A stretch of 64,000 nucleotides of DNA from F23-D06 sp947165685. Lineage in GTDB: Bacteria; Bacteroidota; Bacteroidia; Bacteroidales; WCHB1-69. The notes under the pieces are model-generated. The model saw only the letters and a list, made by a program, of their open reading frames with translations. It was not told where the DNA came from and did no database searches. The stretch's first letter is position 1. Each line of letters opens with the position of its first letter. A program made the position numbers and the translations under genes. The DNA lies in NCBI GenBank assembly GCA_947165685.1, contig CAMVBK010000012.1, positions 1 through 64,000 of the forward strand, given 5' to 3'. Shown piece by piece: positions 41,507 through 51,202 of this stretch.

Positions 41507-44209
41507 TTATCGTATGATGGTGATGGAGCCGTGCCACTCTGTGGTTTTGGCCTTCCCCTTGTAGCTGAAGGTGTAGTAATAGACGCCGTCGCTGAGCCCC
41601 TCGCCGTTGAAGGGGTTTGCGCCCTCGTGGATTTGTCCGTCCTTGGCCCAGGTGTCGTAATTCTTGGCGGTGAACACCACTTTGCCCCAGCGGTCGCTGA
41701 TGCGCAGCTCGTTGTGGCGGTATTCGTCGGGATCCTCCGGGTTGATGTCGGTGTTGAGGTTCTCGATGGCCCACACATCGTTGATGCCGTCGCCGTTAGG
41801 GGTGATCACGTTCGGGAAGATGAGGTCGTCTTCCACCACCACGGTGTGGCTCACCGAGTCGCCGCAACCGCCCATGGTCACTAACGAAAGGGTCACTACG
41901 TAGTCGCCCCAGCTGGCATAGACATGCGAGGTGGAGATCTCTCCGGTGGTTTGTTCGCCGTCGCCGAAGTCCCACACCAGCTGGTTGGCGTAGCTTTCGG
42001 TCACGTTGTCAGAAAGATAGGCGGTGAAATCGACGTTGCCGCCGTTGTCGCTTATCATGGAGACTTCCGGTGATGCGAGGAAATCGAGGTGCGGCTGCGG
42101 GGAGGTGGTGATGTAGTTCCATTTCGTGATGGAGTCCTTGCAGCCCTCGGGGGTGGTGATGACCAATTTCACGGAGAAAGTGCCCGCGTCGGTGAAGTCG
42201 AACACAGGATTGTCTTCGTTAGAGAAGTCCACGATGTTGTTGTTGGCGTCAAAGACCGTCCATTCGGTGGTCAAGCTGTCAGCACTGGGTGAGGAAATGT
42301 CGGTGAACTGGATGGAAAGTGGCGTGCATCCTTCGGTGATGTTGGCCTCCAAGTCGGCGTGCGGCAGCGGGTAGAAATAGACCAGCACGGTGTCGGAACT
42401 CTCGCAGGTGAAGGAGGCATTGGGGTCGTCAAGGGCGACGTTGAGGATGTATTCGCCGGAGGTGATGACTTCGATGGAGTCGCCGGTGTCACCAGTGTTC
42501 CAGTTGTACTGCACCTGGTCGGCGGCGTAGTTGGCTTTCAGTACGGCTACCTCGCCAGTGCAAAGGTACTGGTCGGGACCGAGATCAGGCTTGTAGGAGT
42601 TCACCAATTGGATGCGGATGCTGTCCTTCAGCCAGGTGTCTTCGCAGCCGATGGCACTGTGTGCCAGGATAAAGTACAACCCGGTGTCCGCGAGGGTCAG
42701 GTCGTCGATGACGTAGGGTTCCTGCGTGAGGGTGTCGCCGGCGGGGGTGACCAAGTGCACGGTGTCGATGTTCTCGGTGAGGTAGTGGAAGCGCACGGAG
42801 TCGTGCAGGCAGTAGATGTTGTCCATCATCACGTCGATGCGGCCCACGCTGCTGTAGTCGCTGAAGTAGCCCAAGGAGGAGGACATGCCGGAGTAGTAGT
42901 CGAGGATGCCCAAGTGGAAGGGACCGAGCGAGTTCTGGAGTATCATCACGGTCTGGTTGGGCACCGACGAGGCGAAATCGCGGTAGCAATACGACCAGGC
43001 GTTGTTGTAGGGCAGGGTGGTGAAATAGGAGGCGGGCACGGGGACGTTGTTGTTGCCCACGGTCATGGTGAAACCGCCCACGTATGCAGTGGGCACCACG
43101 ATGGAGAGTCGCAGGTGGGTGGAGTAGGAGGGGCGTGCATAGACGACCTCCTGCGAGCCGGTGCATCCCAAGGCGGGCAGCTGTGTGCCGCCGGCCTCGC
43201 CGTCAGAACCTGTCAGCTGGAACACATGGATGGGCTTGTCGGAGGTGATCATTGTGGCGATGGTCGGGGAGTTGCTTGGCATGTAGGTGTAGCTCTGCCC
43301 CGTGTTCAGGGTCGCGGCCGGGGTGGTGCTGCCGTTGATATAGACGTGCGTGTTGTCTTGGACAGGGATAATGCAAAGGTTCTCGAATTGGCGATTGTTG
43401 TACATGGCGATGAAGAAGTCGCCGGCATATTCGTCGGGAACGAGCTGCTCGCCCACGAGATCCTGTCCGGAGTAGCCCGAGAATTGGTTGCTGGCCACGG
43501 AGTCGTCGGTGGAGTTCACCGCGATGGGCTTGTCGGAGGTGATGCGCGTGTTGGTGAGATGGCCGGCGGCGGACTGGTCGGCCGACTTGATGCAATACGA
43601 CTGTCCGGCGTTGAGGGTGATGGTGATGGGGGTGCCGGCCGCGATGCCGCCCGCGAGCGGCTGCGACGGGATGATGGTCACGGTGGTGTTGTTCTCTGTG
43701 GCCACAATCTCGATGCTGTTGCGCGGGTCTGACGGAGGCCCGTCAACCAGCAGGTTCTGCATGGGCACCGTGAAGTCGGTGCCTAAGGCGTTGCGCCCCT
43801 TGAGGGTGTAAATCTCGCTGTTGTTGGCACCCAACTGGTAGTAGGTGGTGATGTTGGCCGTGGAGGTGATCAAAAAGCCGTGGTTGCAGACGGTGTTCAC
43901 CGGTGCGGTGATGACTGTGCTCTCCTGGTTCGTCACGTCCAAAGCGTAGTAGCTGTAGGGGTTGAGGTTGACGGTAACGGGCGTGAAGGACGGGTTCGCC
44001 GGCTGGGAAATGGTGACCGTGGCCGCGTTGCTGAACGAAGTGAAACAAAAGGTGATGGGATTGTGTGCATGGTTGGGTGAGATTTCCGGTGCTGCGAACC
44101 AGAAAAGATTGTCGATCTGGGCGTGCAGGGGCGGGAATGACAGCATTAAAACCACCCAAAAGAGCAGTTTTGGTGTATTTTTTGTTGTGTAAATGGTGTC
44201 TTTCTTCAT
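41507..44209 (-). CDS. Secreted IgGFc-binding-like/PKD protein with T9SS type B sorting domain
   Basis: 900 residues. Signal peptide ending PPLHAQ (about 31). About 36-445 resembles the IgGFc-binding N-terminal domain (FWFAAPEISPNHAHNPITF, ITSDKPIAVNSTDDSV, ITSDKPIHVFQLTGSDGEAG). Then Ig-like and PKD modules (about 540-790; ADLEANITEGCTPLSIQFTD, LVWDFGDGEQTTGE). The last 95 residues are a gliding-associated type B C-terminal domain (FPNVITPNGDGINDVW, SDRWGKVVF, LSDGVYYYTFSYKG). This predicts export by the T9SS and surface attachment or release. A TACCTTTG element lies 26 bases before the start. Confidence 0.92.
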   Translation of the reverse strand: MKKDTIYTTKNTPKLLFWVVLMLSFPPLHAQIDNLFWFAAPEISPNHAHNPITFCFTSFSNAATVTISQPANPSFTPVTVNLNPYSYYALDVTNQESTVITAPVNTVCNHGFLITSTANITTYYQLGANNSEIYTLKGRNALGTDFTVPMQNLLVDGPPSDPRNSIEIVATENNTTVTIIPSQPLAGGIAAGTPITITLNAGQSYCIKSADQSAAGHLTNTRITSDKPIAVNSTDDSVASNQFSGYSGQDLVGEQLVPDEYAGDFFIAMYNNRQFENLCIIPVQDNTHVYINGSTTPAATLNTGQSYTYMPSNSPTIATMITSDKPIHVFQLTGSDGEAGGTQLPALGCTGSQEVVYARPSYSTHLRLSIVVPTAYVGGFTMTVGNNNVPVPASYFTTLPYNNAWSYCYRDFASSVPNQTVMILQNSLGPFHLGILDYYSGMSSSLGYFSDYSSVGRIDVMMDNIYCLHDSVRFHYLTENIDTVHLVTPAGDTLTQEPYVIDDLTLADTGLYFILAHSAIGCEDTWLKDSIRIQLVNSYKPDLGPDQYLCTGEVAVLKANYAADQVQYNWNTGDTGDSIEVITSGEYILNVALDDPNASFTCESSDTVLVYFYPLPHADLEANITEGCTPLSIQFTDISSPSADSLTTEWTVFDANNNIVDFSNEDNPVFDFTDAGTFSVKLVITTPEGCKDSITKWNYITTSPQPHLDFLASPEVSMISDNGGNVDFTAYLSDNVTESYANQLVWDFGDGEQTTGEISTSHVYASWGDYVVTLSLVTMGGCGDSVSHTVVVEDDLIFPNVITPNGDGINDVWAIENLNTDINPEDPDEYRHNELRISDRWGKVVFTAKNYDTWAKDGQIHEGANPFNGEGLSDGVYYYTFSYKGKAKTTEWHGSITIIR

Positions 44210-44234
44210 AAAATTGGATATTGTTTTATGGCGG

Positions 44235-44242
44235 CAAAGGTA
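44235..44242 (-). promoter_or_regulatory. -7 promoter element TACCTTTG for the type B T9SS substrate
   Basis: Fits TAnnTTTG on the minus strand, 26 bases upstream of ATG 44209. Confidence 0.6.
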
Positions 44243-44292
44243 GCATTTTTTTTATACGCTGGGCGGATATTTTGATTTTGGTCACGAAAAAT

Positions 44293-44322
44293 AAAAAAAG
44301 GGAGCAGGCAAAGCCCACTCCC
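44293..44322 (-). terminator. Intrinsic terminator of thrS
   Basis: On the minus strand GGGAGTGGGCTTTGCCTGCTCCC folds with GGGAG/CTCCC and GGGC/GCCT pairs, followed by seven T. Confidence 0.8.
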
Positions 44323-44347
44323 ATTTTCAATTTTCAATTTTTTAATT

Positions 44348-46285
44348 TTAGTTCTCCAATTCCGCCTTGATGGCCTCGTTGATGAGGGTCACGAAGTCGC
44401 CGAGCGGCATGGTGCCGTCGTTGAGGTTGCCGTGACGGCGCACGCTGACGGTGCCGTCCTTCTCCTCGTTCTCACCCACAATGAGCATGTAGGGGACTTT
44501 GGCGGTTTCGGCGTCGCGGATTTTGCGGCCGGTCTTCTCGCTGCGCTCGTCGATGTAGCAGCGGATGTCCTGTTCGTCGAGGGCGGCGCGCACCTTCTGG
44601 GCGTAGTCCATGTACTTCTCGCTGATGGGCAGGATGACGACCTGGTCGGAGGTGAGCCAGAGCGGGAAGTTGCCGCCGGTGTGCTCCAACAGCACGGCCA
44701 CGAAGCGTTCCATGGAGCCGAACGGGGCGCGGTGGATCATCACCGGTCGTTTCTTTTGGCCGTCGGCGTCGGTGTATTCGAGTCCGAAGCGCTCGGGCAG
44801 GTTGTAATCGACCTGCACGGTGCCGAGTTGCCATTCGCGGCCGATGGCGTCCTTGACCATGAAGTCGAGTTTCGGGCCGTAGAACGCGGCCTCGCCCTCC
44901 ACCTCCACGGTGTTCAGGCCCTTCTCGGCGGCTGCCTCGATGATGGCGCGCTGGGCTTTCTCCCAGTTCTCGTCGGTGCCGATGTACTTCTCCTTGTTAT
45001 TCGGGTCGCGCAGGGAAACCTGTGCCTTGTAGTTGTCGAACTTCAGGGTCTTGAATATATACAATATAATGTCAATGACCTTGCAGAACTCCTCTTTGAT
45101 TTGGTCGGAGGTGCAGTAGAGGTGGGCGTCGTCCTGCGTGAAGCCGCGCACCCGCGTCAGGCCGTGCAGTTCACCGCTCTGCTCGTAGCGATAGACGGTG
45201 CCGAACTCCGCTAAGCGGAGGGGCAGTTCCTTGTACGAGCGGGGGCGTGCGGCGTAGATTTGGCAGTGGTGCGGGCAGTTCATCGGCTTAAGGAAGAACT
45301 CCTCGCCTTCCTGCGGCGTGGTGATCGGGCGGAAGGAGTCCGCACCGTATTTGGCGTAGTGGCCGGAGGTCTTGTAGAGGTTCACGTTGCCGATGTGCGG
45401 GGTGATGACCTGCTGGTAGCCGTATTTTTTCTGCACTTTGCGGAGGAACTGTTCCAGGCGGTCGCGCAGGGCGGCGCCTTTGGGCAGCCACAGCGGCAGG
45501 CCCTGTCCTACGAGCGGGGAGAAGGTGAAGAGTTCCATCTCGCGGCCCAGCTTGCGGTGGTCGCGCTTGGCGGCCTCTTCGAGGAGGGTGAGGTATTCGT
45601 CGAGTTCCTTTTTCTTCGGGAAGGTGACGGCGTAGATGCGGGTCAGCTGCTTGCGCTTCTCGTCGCCGCGCCAGTAGGCTCCGGCGGTCTTCAGCAGTTT
45701 GATGGCCTTGATCATGGAGGTGTCGTGCAGGTGCGGGCCGCGGCAGAGGTCGGTGAAGGGGCCGCTCTCGTAGAACGAGATTTGGCCGTCTTCGAGACCG
45801 TCGATGAGTTCCAGCTTGTACTCGTCGCCCTTCTTCTGGAAGTAGTCGAGAGCCTCGGCTTTGGGCACCTCGCGGCGCACGAAGCGGATCTTCTGGGAGG
45901 CCAGCTCTTTCATCTTCTCCTCGATTTTGGGGAAGTCGTCGGAGGAGATGGAGTAGTCCATGAAGTCGATGTCGTAGTAGAAGCCGGTCTCGATATGGGG
46001 GCCGATGCCGAATTTCACGCCGGGGTAGAGGGACTCGATGGCCGCCGCCATGAGGTGGGCGGAGCTGTGCCAGAAGGTGTCCTTGCCCTCGCGGTCGTTC
46101 CACGTGTAGAGGGTGAGCGTGGCATCCTCGTTGATGGGTTTGTCGAGCTCCACCAATTGGTCGTTCACTTTGGCTACCAGCACGTTGCGTGCCAAGCCTT
46201 CACTGATGGCCTGCGCCACCTCGTAAGGGGTGCAGCCCTTTTCCATTTGTTTGACTGAGCCGTCAGGCAGTGTGATGTTAATCAT
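44348..46285 (-). CDS. thrS: Threonyl-tRNA synthetase
   Basis: Charges tRNA-Thr. 645 residues, full length: TGS domain (1-60, MINITLPDGSVKQMEKG), editing domain (about 70-240, with the metal-binding SSAHLMAAAIE and RGPHLHDT), class II catalytic core (about 260-530; the zinc-binding LKPMNCPHHCQIYA, motif 2 ELPLRLAEFGTVYRYE, motif 3 RPVMIHRAPFGSMERF) and anticodon-binding domain (about 540-645). A terminator follows and a TATCTTTG element lies 36 bases upstream. Confidence 0.97.
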   Translation of the reverse strand: MINITLPDGSVKQMEKGCTPYEVAQAISEGLARNVLVAKVNDQLVELDKPINEDATLTLYTWNDREGKDTFWHSSAHLMAAAIESLYPGVKFGIGPHIETGFYYDIDFMDYSISSDDFPKIEEKMKELASQKIRFVRREVPKAEALDYFQKKGDEYKLELIDGLEDGQISFYESGPFTDLCRGPHLHDTSMIKAIKLLKTAGAYWRGDEKRKQLTRIYAVTFPKKKELDEYLTLLEEAAKRDHRKLGREMELFTFSPLVGQGLPLWLPKGAALRDRLEQFLRKVQKKYGYQQVITPHIGNVNLYKTSGHYAKYGADSFRPITTPQEGEEFFLKPMNCPHHCQIYAARPRSYKELPLRLAEFGTVYRYEQSGELHGLTRVRGFTQDDAHLYCTSDQIKEEFCKVIDIILYIFKTLKFDNYKAQVSLRDPNNKEKYIGTDENWEKAQRAIIEAAAEKGLNTVEVEGEAAFYGPKLDFMVKDAIGREWQLGTVQVDYNLPERFGLEYTDADGQKKRPVMIHRAPFGSMERFVAVLLEHTGGNFPLWLTSDQVVILPISEKYMDYAQKVRAALDEQDIRCYIDERSEKTGRKIRDAETAKVPYMLIVGENEEKDGTVSVRRHGNLNDGTMPLGDFVTLINEAIKAELEN

Positions 46286-46320
46286 ATAATGATGGTTTAT
46301 CTAAAATTCAAAACAATCGG

Positions 46321-46328
46321 CAAAGATA
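46321..46328 (-). promoter_or_regulatory. -7 promoter element TATCTTTG for thrS
   Basis: Fits TAnnTTTG, 36 bases upstream of ATG 46285. Confidence 0.65.
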
Positions 46329-46425
46329 CATTTTTTTTGGTTGCTTGGATATGGTTGAAAAAAAGGGTCGCGGCTTCCGCATGAACTTTTTTATTCAGGT
46401 TTCGCATGTAAAAAAAATGTCTTTG

Positions 46426-46460
46426 AAAAAAAGAGCGAAGATTTTTCAACCTTCGCTCTT
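46426..46460 (-). terminator. Intrinsic terminator of the GH92 gene
   Basis: AAGAGCGAAG (46431-46440) pairs perfectly with CTTCGCTCTT (46451-46460) around ten bases. A T-run follows on the minus strand. Confidence 0.9.
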
Positions 46461-46480
46461 GTCATTTACTCGTTATTCGT

Positions 46481-49400
46481 TCACTTCACCCACACCTCGT
46501 CCACGAACAACCAGGCCTGAGAACCGGCACTGATGTGCCATTCGGGCATCTTGCCGTAGTTCTGGATCTTGATCTTCACGTAGCGGGCGTTTCCCTTGCC
46601 GTTGACCGTGAAGTCGTCGATGTGTGCGCCGCCGGCTCTTGGAACATCAATGTTCTTCTTGCCGAACAGGGTGTAGTCCTTGCCGTCGTTGGAGACATAG
46701 ACCTCTATGCCGCGCGGGTAGAAAATCCAGGCACGCTGCTCTTCTAAGCAGCCGGCACCCACTTCCGTGAACTTTTTGGTCTCGCGCAGGTCGATGACGA
46801 CTTCGAAATCGGTGGTGAAGCCCTGCCATCCGCCGATGCGATAGTTCACCTTGCCGCGGAGGTTATCGACCAGCCCCGCATCGCCGCCAGCGTAGTACTG
46901 CGGGTCGGGTTTGGTGACGTAGGTGAGATCCTTGTCGCGGGTGTAGCGGATGTAGTGTGCTTCCGCCACCTGGCTGCTCCGTCCTTTGGCATCCACGGCC
47001 ACCGCCTTGATGGTCATGTCCTTATCGACAAGGATGGATCCCGTGTAGTGGATGCCTGTCTTGGGTGAAGGCTCGCGCCCGTCGGTGGTGTAGAAGATTT
47101 CATAGTGCTCGTTTTCCATTTTCGGGCTGCTGAGAATGCTGCGTTCGTCCTGCGGGGCGATGCGCACTTTGTTGTCCAAATTCGGTTTCGTGTCTTTCGA
47201 CTTTCGTTTAAGCTCTTCATCGACCACTTTCGGTACGCGCAGTGCCACGCGGGTCTGGTCTTGGAAGGAGACCTTGTCGGTGGAGAAGACTGGTACCGGC
47301 ACGATGTTCATTGCAGGGTCGATGCGCGTCACGGGCTCGTTGTTTTTGCCTCTGCCCCAGGTGTCACTCGGTTTGTCGCCCATGGTGAACGCCAGTTCGC
47401 CGCCTTTGGAAATCTCGTCGTAGGTGAGATAGGAACGATCCAGCGCTTTGCCGTTCAGGGTGACCGACTGGATGAACGGCTTTTCGTCGTTTCTGCTGAT
47501 GGTCAACGTTTTGCCGTTTTCAAGAGTGATGGTAGCTTTGTCGAAGAGCGGGTAGCCGATGATATATTGGTTGCTGCCGGGGCAAACAGGGTAGAAGCCC
47601 ATGGCGCTGAAAACGTACCAAGCCGACATCTGGCCGCAGTCCTCGTTGCCGCAGAGGCCGTCGGGCTTGGAGGTGTAGAGGTTGACGAGGATCTTCTTGA
47701 CCAGTTGTTGGGTCTTGTCCGGACGGCCCACGAAGTTGTAGAGGTAGGCGGCGTGGTGGCTCGGCTCGTTGCCGTGCGCGTATTGGCCGATGACACCGGT
47801 GATGTCCGCTTGGGCGCGGCCGGCCATTTCGGAGCTGGAGTTGAAGAGGCGGTCGAGGAACTGCTCCATATTCTTGGGGCCGCCCATCAGGTCGATGTAG
47901 GTGTTGAAGTCATGTGGCACGTAGGTGGTGTATTGCCAGCAGTTGGCCTCGGTGAAGAAGTTGTTGACCTCGCGGGGGTTGAACGGGGTCATGAAGCCGC
48001 CGTTCATGCGGCCGCGCATGAATCCGTTGGGGTCCAGGATGTTCTTGTAGGACTGGGCGCGCCGGATGTATTTGTTGTAAACCTCCTTGTCGCCGATTTC
48101 CTTCGCGAACATGGCGATGCACCAGTCGTCGTAGGCGTATTCGAGGGTTTTGGAGACAGACTCGTTCTCCATGTCGCCAGGCACGAAGCCGTATTGGGCG
48201 TATTCGGGGCGGCCCAGCCGCTTGAGGTTGGCGGTGGCGACCATCGCCTCCAGCATCTCCTTGGCGGGACAGTCGCGCATTCCCTTCATGTAGGCATCGT
48301 AGATCACTGGCACGGCATGGTAGCCGATCATGCACCAGGTCTCGTAGGCCGAGAGCTCCCACATGGGTAGGTAGCCCTGCTGCCGGTACTGGTTCAGGAA
48401 GGTGTAGAGGAAGTCTGCGCTGCGTTTCTGGTCGATGATGTTGAGCAGCGGGTGCAGGGCGCGGTAGGTGTCCCACAAGGAGAAGACGGTGTACATCTGG
48501 TGCTTCCCGTCCGTCTTGTGCGTCTTCTGGTCCGCTCCGCGATAGCGTCCGTCGATGTCGGAGTAGAGGTATGGGGATGTAAAGCAGTGATACAGAGCAG
48601 TGTAGAAAGTGCGAAGGAATTCCTCGCTCTTCGATTCTACCTTGATTTTGCCGAGTTCCTTGTTCCAGGTCTCGGTGGCCTGTTTGCGCACCCGGTCGAA
48701 GTTGAAGTCGCGGACTTCGGTCTGGTTGTTGATTGCGCCGTCCATATCCACGGCGGAGATGGCCACCTTCACAACCACCTCCTTGACTTTCTCATCGAAG
48801 TAGAGGACAGCCTTGCAGTTCTTTCCTTTTATCTCATTGACGTTCACGGGTTTATCGTCTTGGTAATAGACAACTTCCGTCGGGGGCACGGAGGTCTTGA
48901 GGGAGAAGGCGCAGTATTGGTCAGGATTCCATGCGTCGGAGCGGCGGAAGCCCACGAGGTCCCTGGCCTTGAGGGTCATGTAGCTCTCCAGGGTCTTGTC
49001 GCGGTGCTGCAAATCGACGATGATGCCGCGTTTGCCGCTCTTGGCGAAAGTGTAGCGGTGCAGGCCCACGTAGTTGGCGGCGGTCATCTCGGCGGTGATG
49101 CCGTTGTCGAACTTCACGGCATAGTAGCCGGGTTCGGCGGTCTCCTGGTCGTGCGAGAAGGGTAGGGCGTACTTCTCGTTGATGACGGAGGGCTCGCCGA
49201 GGAACGGGGTGACAAGGATGTCGCCGTAGTCCTCGCAGCCGGTGCCGTTGAGGTGGGTGTGCGAGAAGCCGTAGATGCGCTTGTCGCTGTAGTGGTAGGC
49301 GGAGCAGCCGTCCCAGCCCTCTAAGCGGGTGTCGGGGCTGAGCTGGATGGCGCCGAAGGGCAGGATGGCGCCGGGGTAGGTGTGGCCGTGCTCATCGGTG

Positions 49401-49486
49401 CCGACGAGCGGGTTGACGTACTGCGACTGCGCAAAGGCGAACGCCGCCGTCAGGATTGCGATCAGGAGAAGGATTGGTTTTTTCAT
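46481..49486 (-). CDS. GH92-family alpha-mannosidase-like glycoside hydrolase
   Basis: 1001 residues from ATG 49486 (MKKPILLLIAILTAAF, signal peptide ending AFAQ). The GH92 N-terminal beta domain carries YVNPLVGTDEHGHTYPGA and GFSHTHLNGTGCEDYGD; the catalytic barrel carries FSLWDTYRALHPL, the family-typical GLCGNEDCGQMSAWY and MGFYPVCPGSNQY. GH92 enzymes are calcium-dependent exo-acting alpha-mannosidases. C-terminal additions (about 790-1001) are a chitobiase-like beta domain and an F5/8-type carbohydrate-binding-like domain. The sugar-MFS gene lies upstream on the same strand. Periplasmic or surface location is expected. Confidence 0.92.
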   Translation of the reverse strand: MKKPILLLIAILTAAFAFAQSQYVNPLVGTDEHGHTYPGAILPFGAIQLSPDTRLEGWDGCSAYHYSDKRIYGFSHTHLNGTGCEDYGDILVTPFLGEPSVINEKYALPFSHDQETAEPGYYAVKFDNGITAEMTAANYVGLHRYTFAKSGKRGIIVDLQHRDKTLESYMTLKARDLVGFRRSDAWNPDQYCAFSLKTSVPPTEVVYYQDDKPVNVNEIKGKNCKAVLYFDEKVKEVVVKVAISAVDMDGAINNQTEVRDFNFDRVRKQATETWNKELGKIKVESKSEEFLRTFYTALYHCFTSPYLYSDIDGRYRGADQKTHKTDGKHQMYTVFSLWDTYRALHPLLNIIDQKRSADFLYTFLNQYRQQGYLPMWELSAYETWCMIGYHAVPVIYDAYMKGMRDCPAKEMLEAMVATANLKRLGRPEYAQYGFVPGDMENESVSKTLEYAYDDWCIAMFAKEIGDKEVYNKYIRRAQSYKNILDPNGFMRGRMNGGFMTPFNPREVNNFFTEANCWQYTTYVPHDFNTYIDLMGGPKNMEQFLDRLFNSSSEMAGRAQADITGVIGQYAHGNEPSHHAAYLYNFVGRPDKTQQLVKKILVNLYTSKPDGLCGNEDCGQMSAWYVFSAMGFYPVCPGSNQYIIGYPLFDKATITLENGKTLTISRNDEKPFIQSVTLNGKALDRSYLTYDEISKGGELAFTMGDKPSDTWGRGKNNEPVTRIDPAMNIVPVPVFSTDKVSFQDQTRVALRVPKVVDEELKRKSKDTKPNLDNKVRIAPQDERSILSSPKMENEHYEIFYTTDGREPSPKTGIHYTGSILVDKDMTIKAVAVDAKGRSSQVAEAHYIRYTRDKDLTYVTKPDPQYYAGGDAGLVDNLRGKVNYRIGGWQGFTTDFEVVIDLRETKKFTEVGAGCLEEQRAWIFYPRGIEVYVSNDGKDYTLFGKKNIDVPRAGGAHIDDFTVNGKGNARYVKIKIQNYGKMPEWHISAGSQAWLFVDEVWVK

Positions 49487-49838
49487 ATTCTTTTTGTTTA
49501 ATCTGAAAATCAAAAATCGATTACTTAAATAGTGCATTTTGGGTCAATTAAGTGCTTGGCGAAGGCGCTTTTCGCTTGCGAATGTCTTGCTTTCAAGAGA
49601 TTCCAAGACTCCCGTTTGCTTCCACCCATTGCGGATCGGTCTCGTTGCCCATATTTGTGCTGCGCCAGATCATGCAAAGTGTTGTCGTCTTTCCAAACTT
49701 TTGCATAAGGTTGATGGTGAAATATACCCCATAGCCTATCATTTCCTCTATGGTGGCAGCTCTTTGGGCCGTATTCGCCATAGATTGTCGACTCGGGTCG
49801 CAGCTGTCTGTAATGTTGGACTTTCTTCTTATGAGTGG
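49487..49838. other. 352-base gap between transporter and GH92 genes, no gene recognised
   Basis: Contains two short overlapping minus-strand frames without recognisable domains: one of 62 codons at 49593-49781 and one running through 49525-49838 into the transporter gene. It may hold a decayed gene or a long leader. No promoter element or hairpin stood out. Confidence 0.5.
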
Positions 49839-51023
49839 TTATTTCTCTTTCGCCACTTTCGCTGTCACAAAGCACAGATAGCACAGACAGCAGAGCGGCA
49901 CGAGGAAGGCATAGCGGATGCCGATGCCCGCCATGGCGCCCGTGAGCAGCGGCACGATGGCGGCGCCCACGATGGCCGTGGTCATCAGGCCCGAAATCTC
50001 GTTCGACATCTCCGGCTTGTGATCGACGCAGATGGAGAAGACCAACGGGAAGATGTTGGCGAAGCCCACGCCGATGAGGATGAAGCTCAGCCACGTGGTG
50101 AAGGCGTTGTAGGGCAGGAACAGCAGCAGGTTGCCGAGAATGGAGATCGCCACCGTGATGCCGAGGAATTTCTTCGCGCTCATCTTCTGCAAGATGACGC
50201 CGCCGAGGAAACGGCCCACAAACAGGGAGATGATCAGCACGATGTTGCCCATGGCCGGGGTCACGCTCGTGTTCTCGCTCAGAATCGACGGAATGCGGTT
50301 GAACATCGAGGCCTCTGCGCCGCAGTAAAAGAAGATGGCGAGGAACATCATCAGGATGAACGGGTCGCCCAAGGCGCGGATGCAGTTGCCCAGGGTGGTC
50401 GGCTTCTCGTCCGACTTGCTGACGTTGTCGGGCACGAACACCACGACCATGACGAGCGTGATGAGCAGCACCGCCGCGAATATCGGGAAGAGGATGCGGA
50501 AGCCCATGTCGATGGTTTCGCCGCCCTCGGGGGTGAACGAGAACCAGCCGTATTTCATCAGCGAGGTGCCGATGAGCACCAGAATCAGCGATGTGGAGAG
50601 CGTGCCGATGGCCTTCAGCGACTGCGCGAAGGAGAGCATGCTGGAATACTTGCCTTCATCGGAGACATCGCGGATCAGCGGGTTCCCGGAGACCTGCAGG
50701 ATGGTGGCACCAGCGCCCATCAGCAGCACTGCCAAGAGAATGACCGGGAAGTTGAAGGCGAGGATGGGCAGCACCGCGCCGGCGAGGAAGAGGATCAGCC
50801 CGATGGTGAGCATCTTCTTCTTGCCGATCTTCGACTGCCACACGCCGGTGGGCACCGACAGCACGCCGAACATGATCATGCCTGAGAGGGAGACTAACGA
50901 CGCGGTGAAAGGGGAGACGTTGAAAGCTTTCTCCACCACGGAGACCAGTTGGCCGGCAGCATCGCCGAAACCCATGGCCAAAAACACGAAAAACACTGAA
51001 ATAAGGGATAACTGTTTCTTCAT
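49839..51023 (-). CDS. FucP-like sugar:H+ symporter (MFS)
   Basis: 394 residues from ATG 51023 (MKKQLSLISVFFVFLAMGFG); in-frame ATGs further up are less likely. Twelve membrane segments. The sequence AAGQLVSVVEKAFNVSPFTA, the loop WQSKIGKKKMLTIGL after helix 2, and SGNPLIRDVSDEGKYSS are close to the FucP/GluP group of Bacteroidota sugar porters. The substrate cannot be assigned; with the GH92 enzyme next to it a hexose from mannose glycans is plausible. A TATTTTTG element lies 42 bases upstream. Confidence 0.85.
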   Translation of the reverse strand: MKKQLSLISVFFVFLAMGFGDAAGQLVSVVEKAFNVSPFTASLVSLSGMIMFGVLSVPTGVWQSKIGKKKMLTIGLILFLAGAVLPILAFNFPVILLAVLLMGAGATILQVSGNPLIRDVSDEGKYSSMLSFAQSLKAIGTLSTSLILVLIGTSLMKYGWFSFTPEGGETIDMGFRILFPIFAAVLLITLVMVVVFVPDNVSKSDEKPTTLGNCIRALGDPFILMMFLAIFFYCGAEASMFNRIPSILSENTSVTPAMGNIVLIISLFVGRFLGGVILQKMSAKKFLGITVAISILGNLLLFLPYNAFTTWLSFILIGVGFANIFPLVFSICVDHKPEMSNEISGLMTTAIVGAAIVPLLTGAMAGIGIRYAFLVPLCCLCYLCFVTAKVAKEK

Positions 51024-51065
51024 ATCTTTAATTTTATTCATTAACGCACTTCTTGTTTGAGGTCG

Positions 51066-51073
51066 CAAAAATA
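51066..51073 (-). promoter_or_regulatory. -7 promoter element TATTTTTG for the sugar MFS gene
   Basis: Fits TAnnTTTG, 43 bases upstream of ATG 51023. Confidence 0.6.
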
Positions 51074-51151
51074 CAAAAAATCTGTTTTGTGGTGAAAAAG
51101 AAGGCAACGCATTTCTTTGCGAAAGCGGTCACGCAGCACCCGTGCAACAAA

Positions 51152-51179
51152 ATAGGGACAACCCGTCGGTCGTCCCTAT
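51152..51179 (-). terminator. Terminator-like hairpin after the DUF4878 lipoprotein gene
   Basis: ATAGGGAC/GTCCCTAT with an inner GACC/GGTT extension, followed by TTTT on the minus strand. The T-run is short. Confidence 0.65.
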
Positions 51180-51202
51180 GATTTGTTTTGTGAATCAGGT
51201 GG

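Noticed and set aside
41434..41778. 115-codon N-terminal extension of the PSP1 gene
   Set aside because: It overlaps the 3' end of the T9SS gene in another frame and crosses a promoter element; composition is low-complexity Thr/Pro/Ser/Arg.
49525..50094. 189-codon minus-strand frame
   Set aside because: Half of it overlaps the transporter gene in another frame, and the composition is unlike a real protein.
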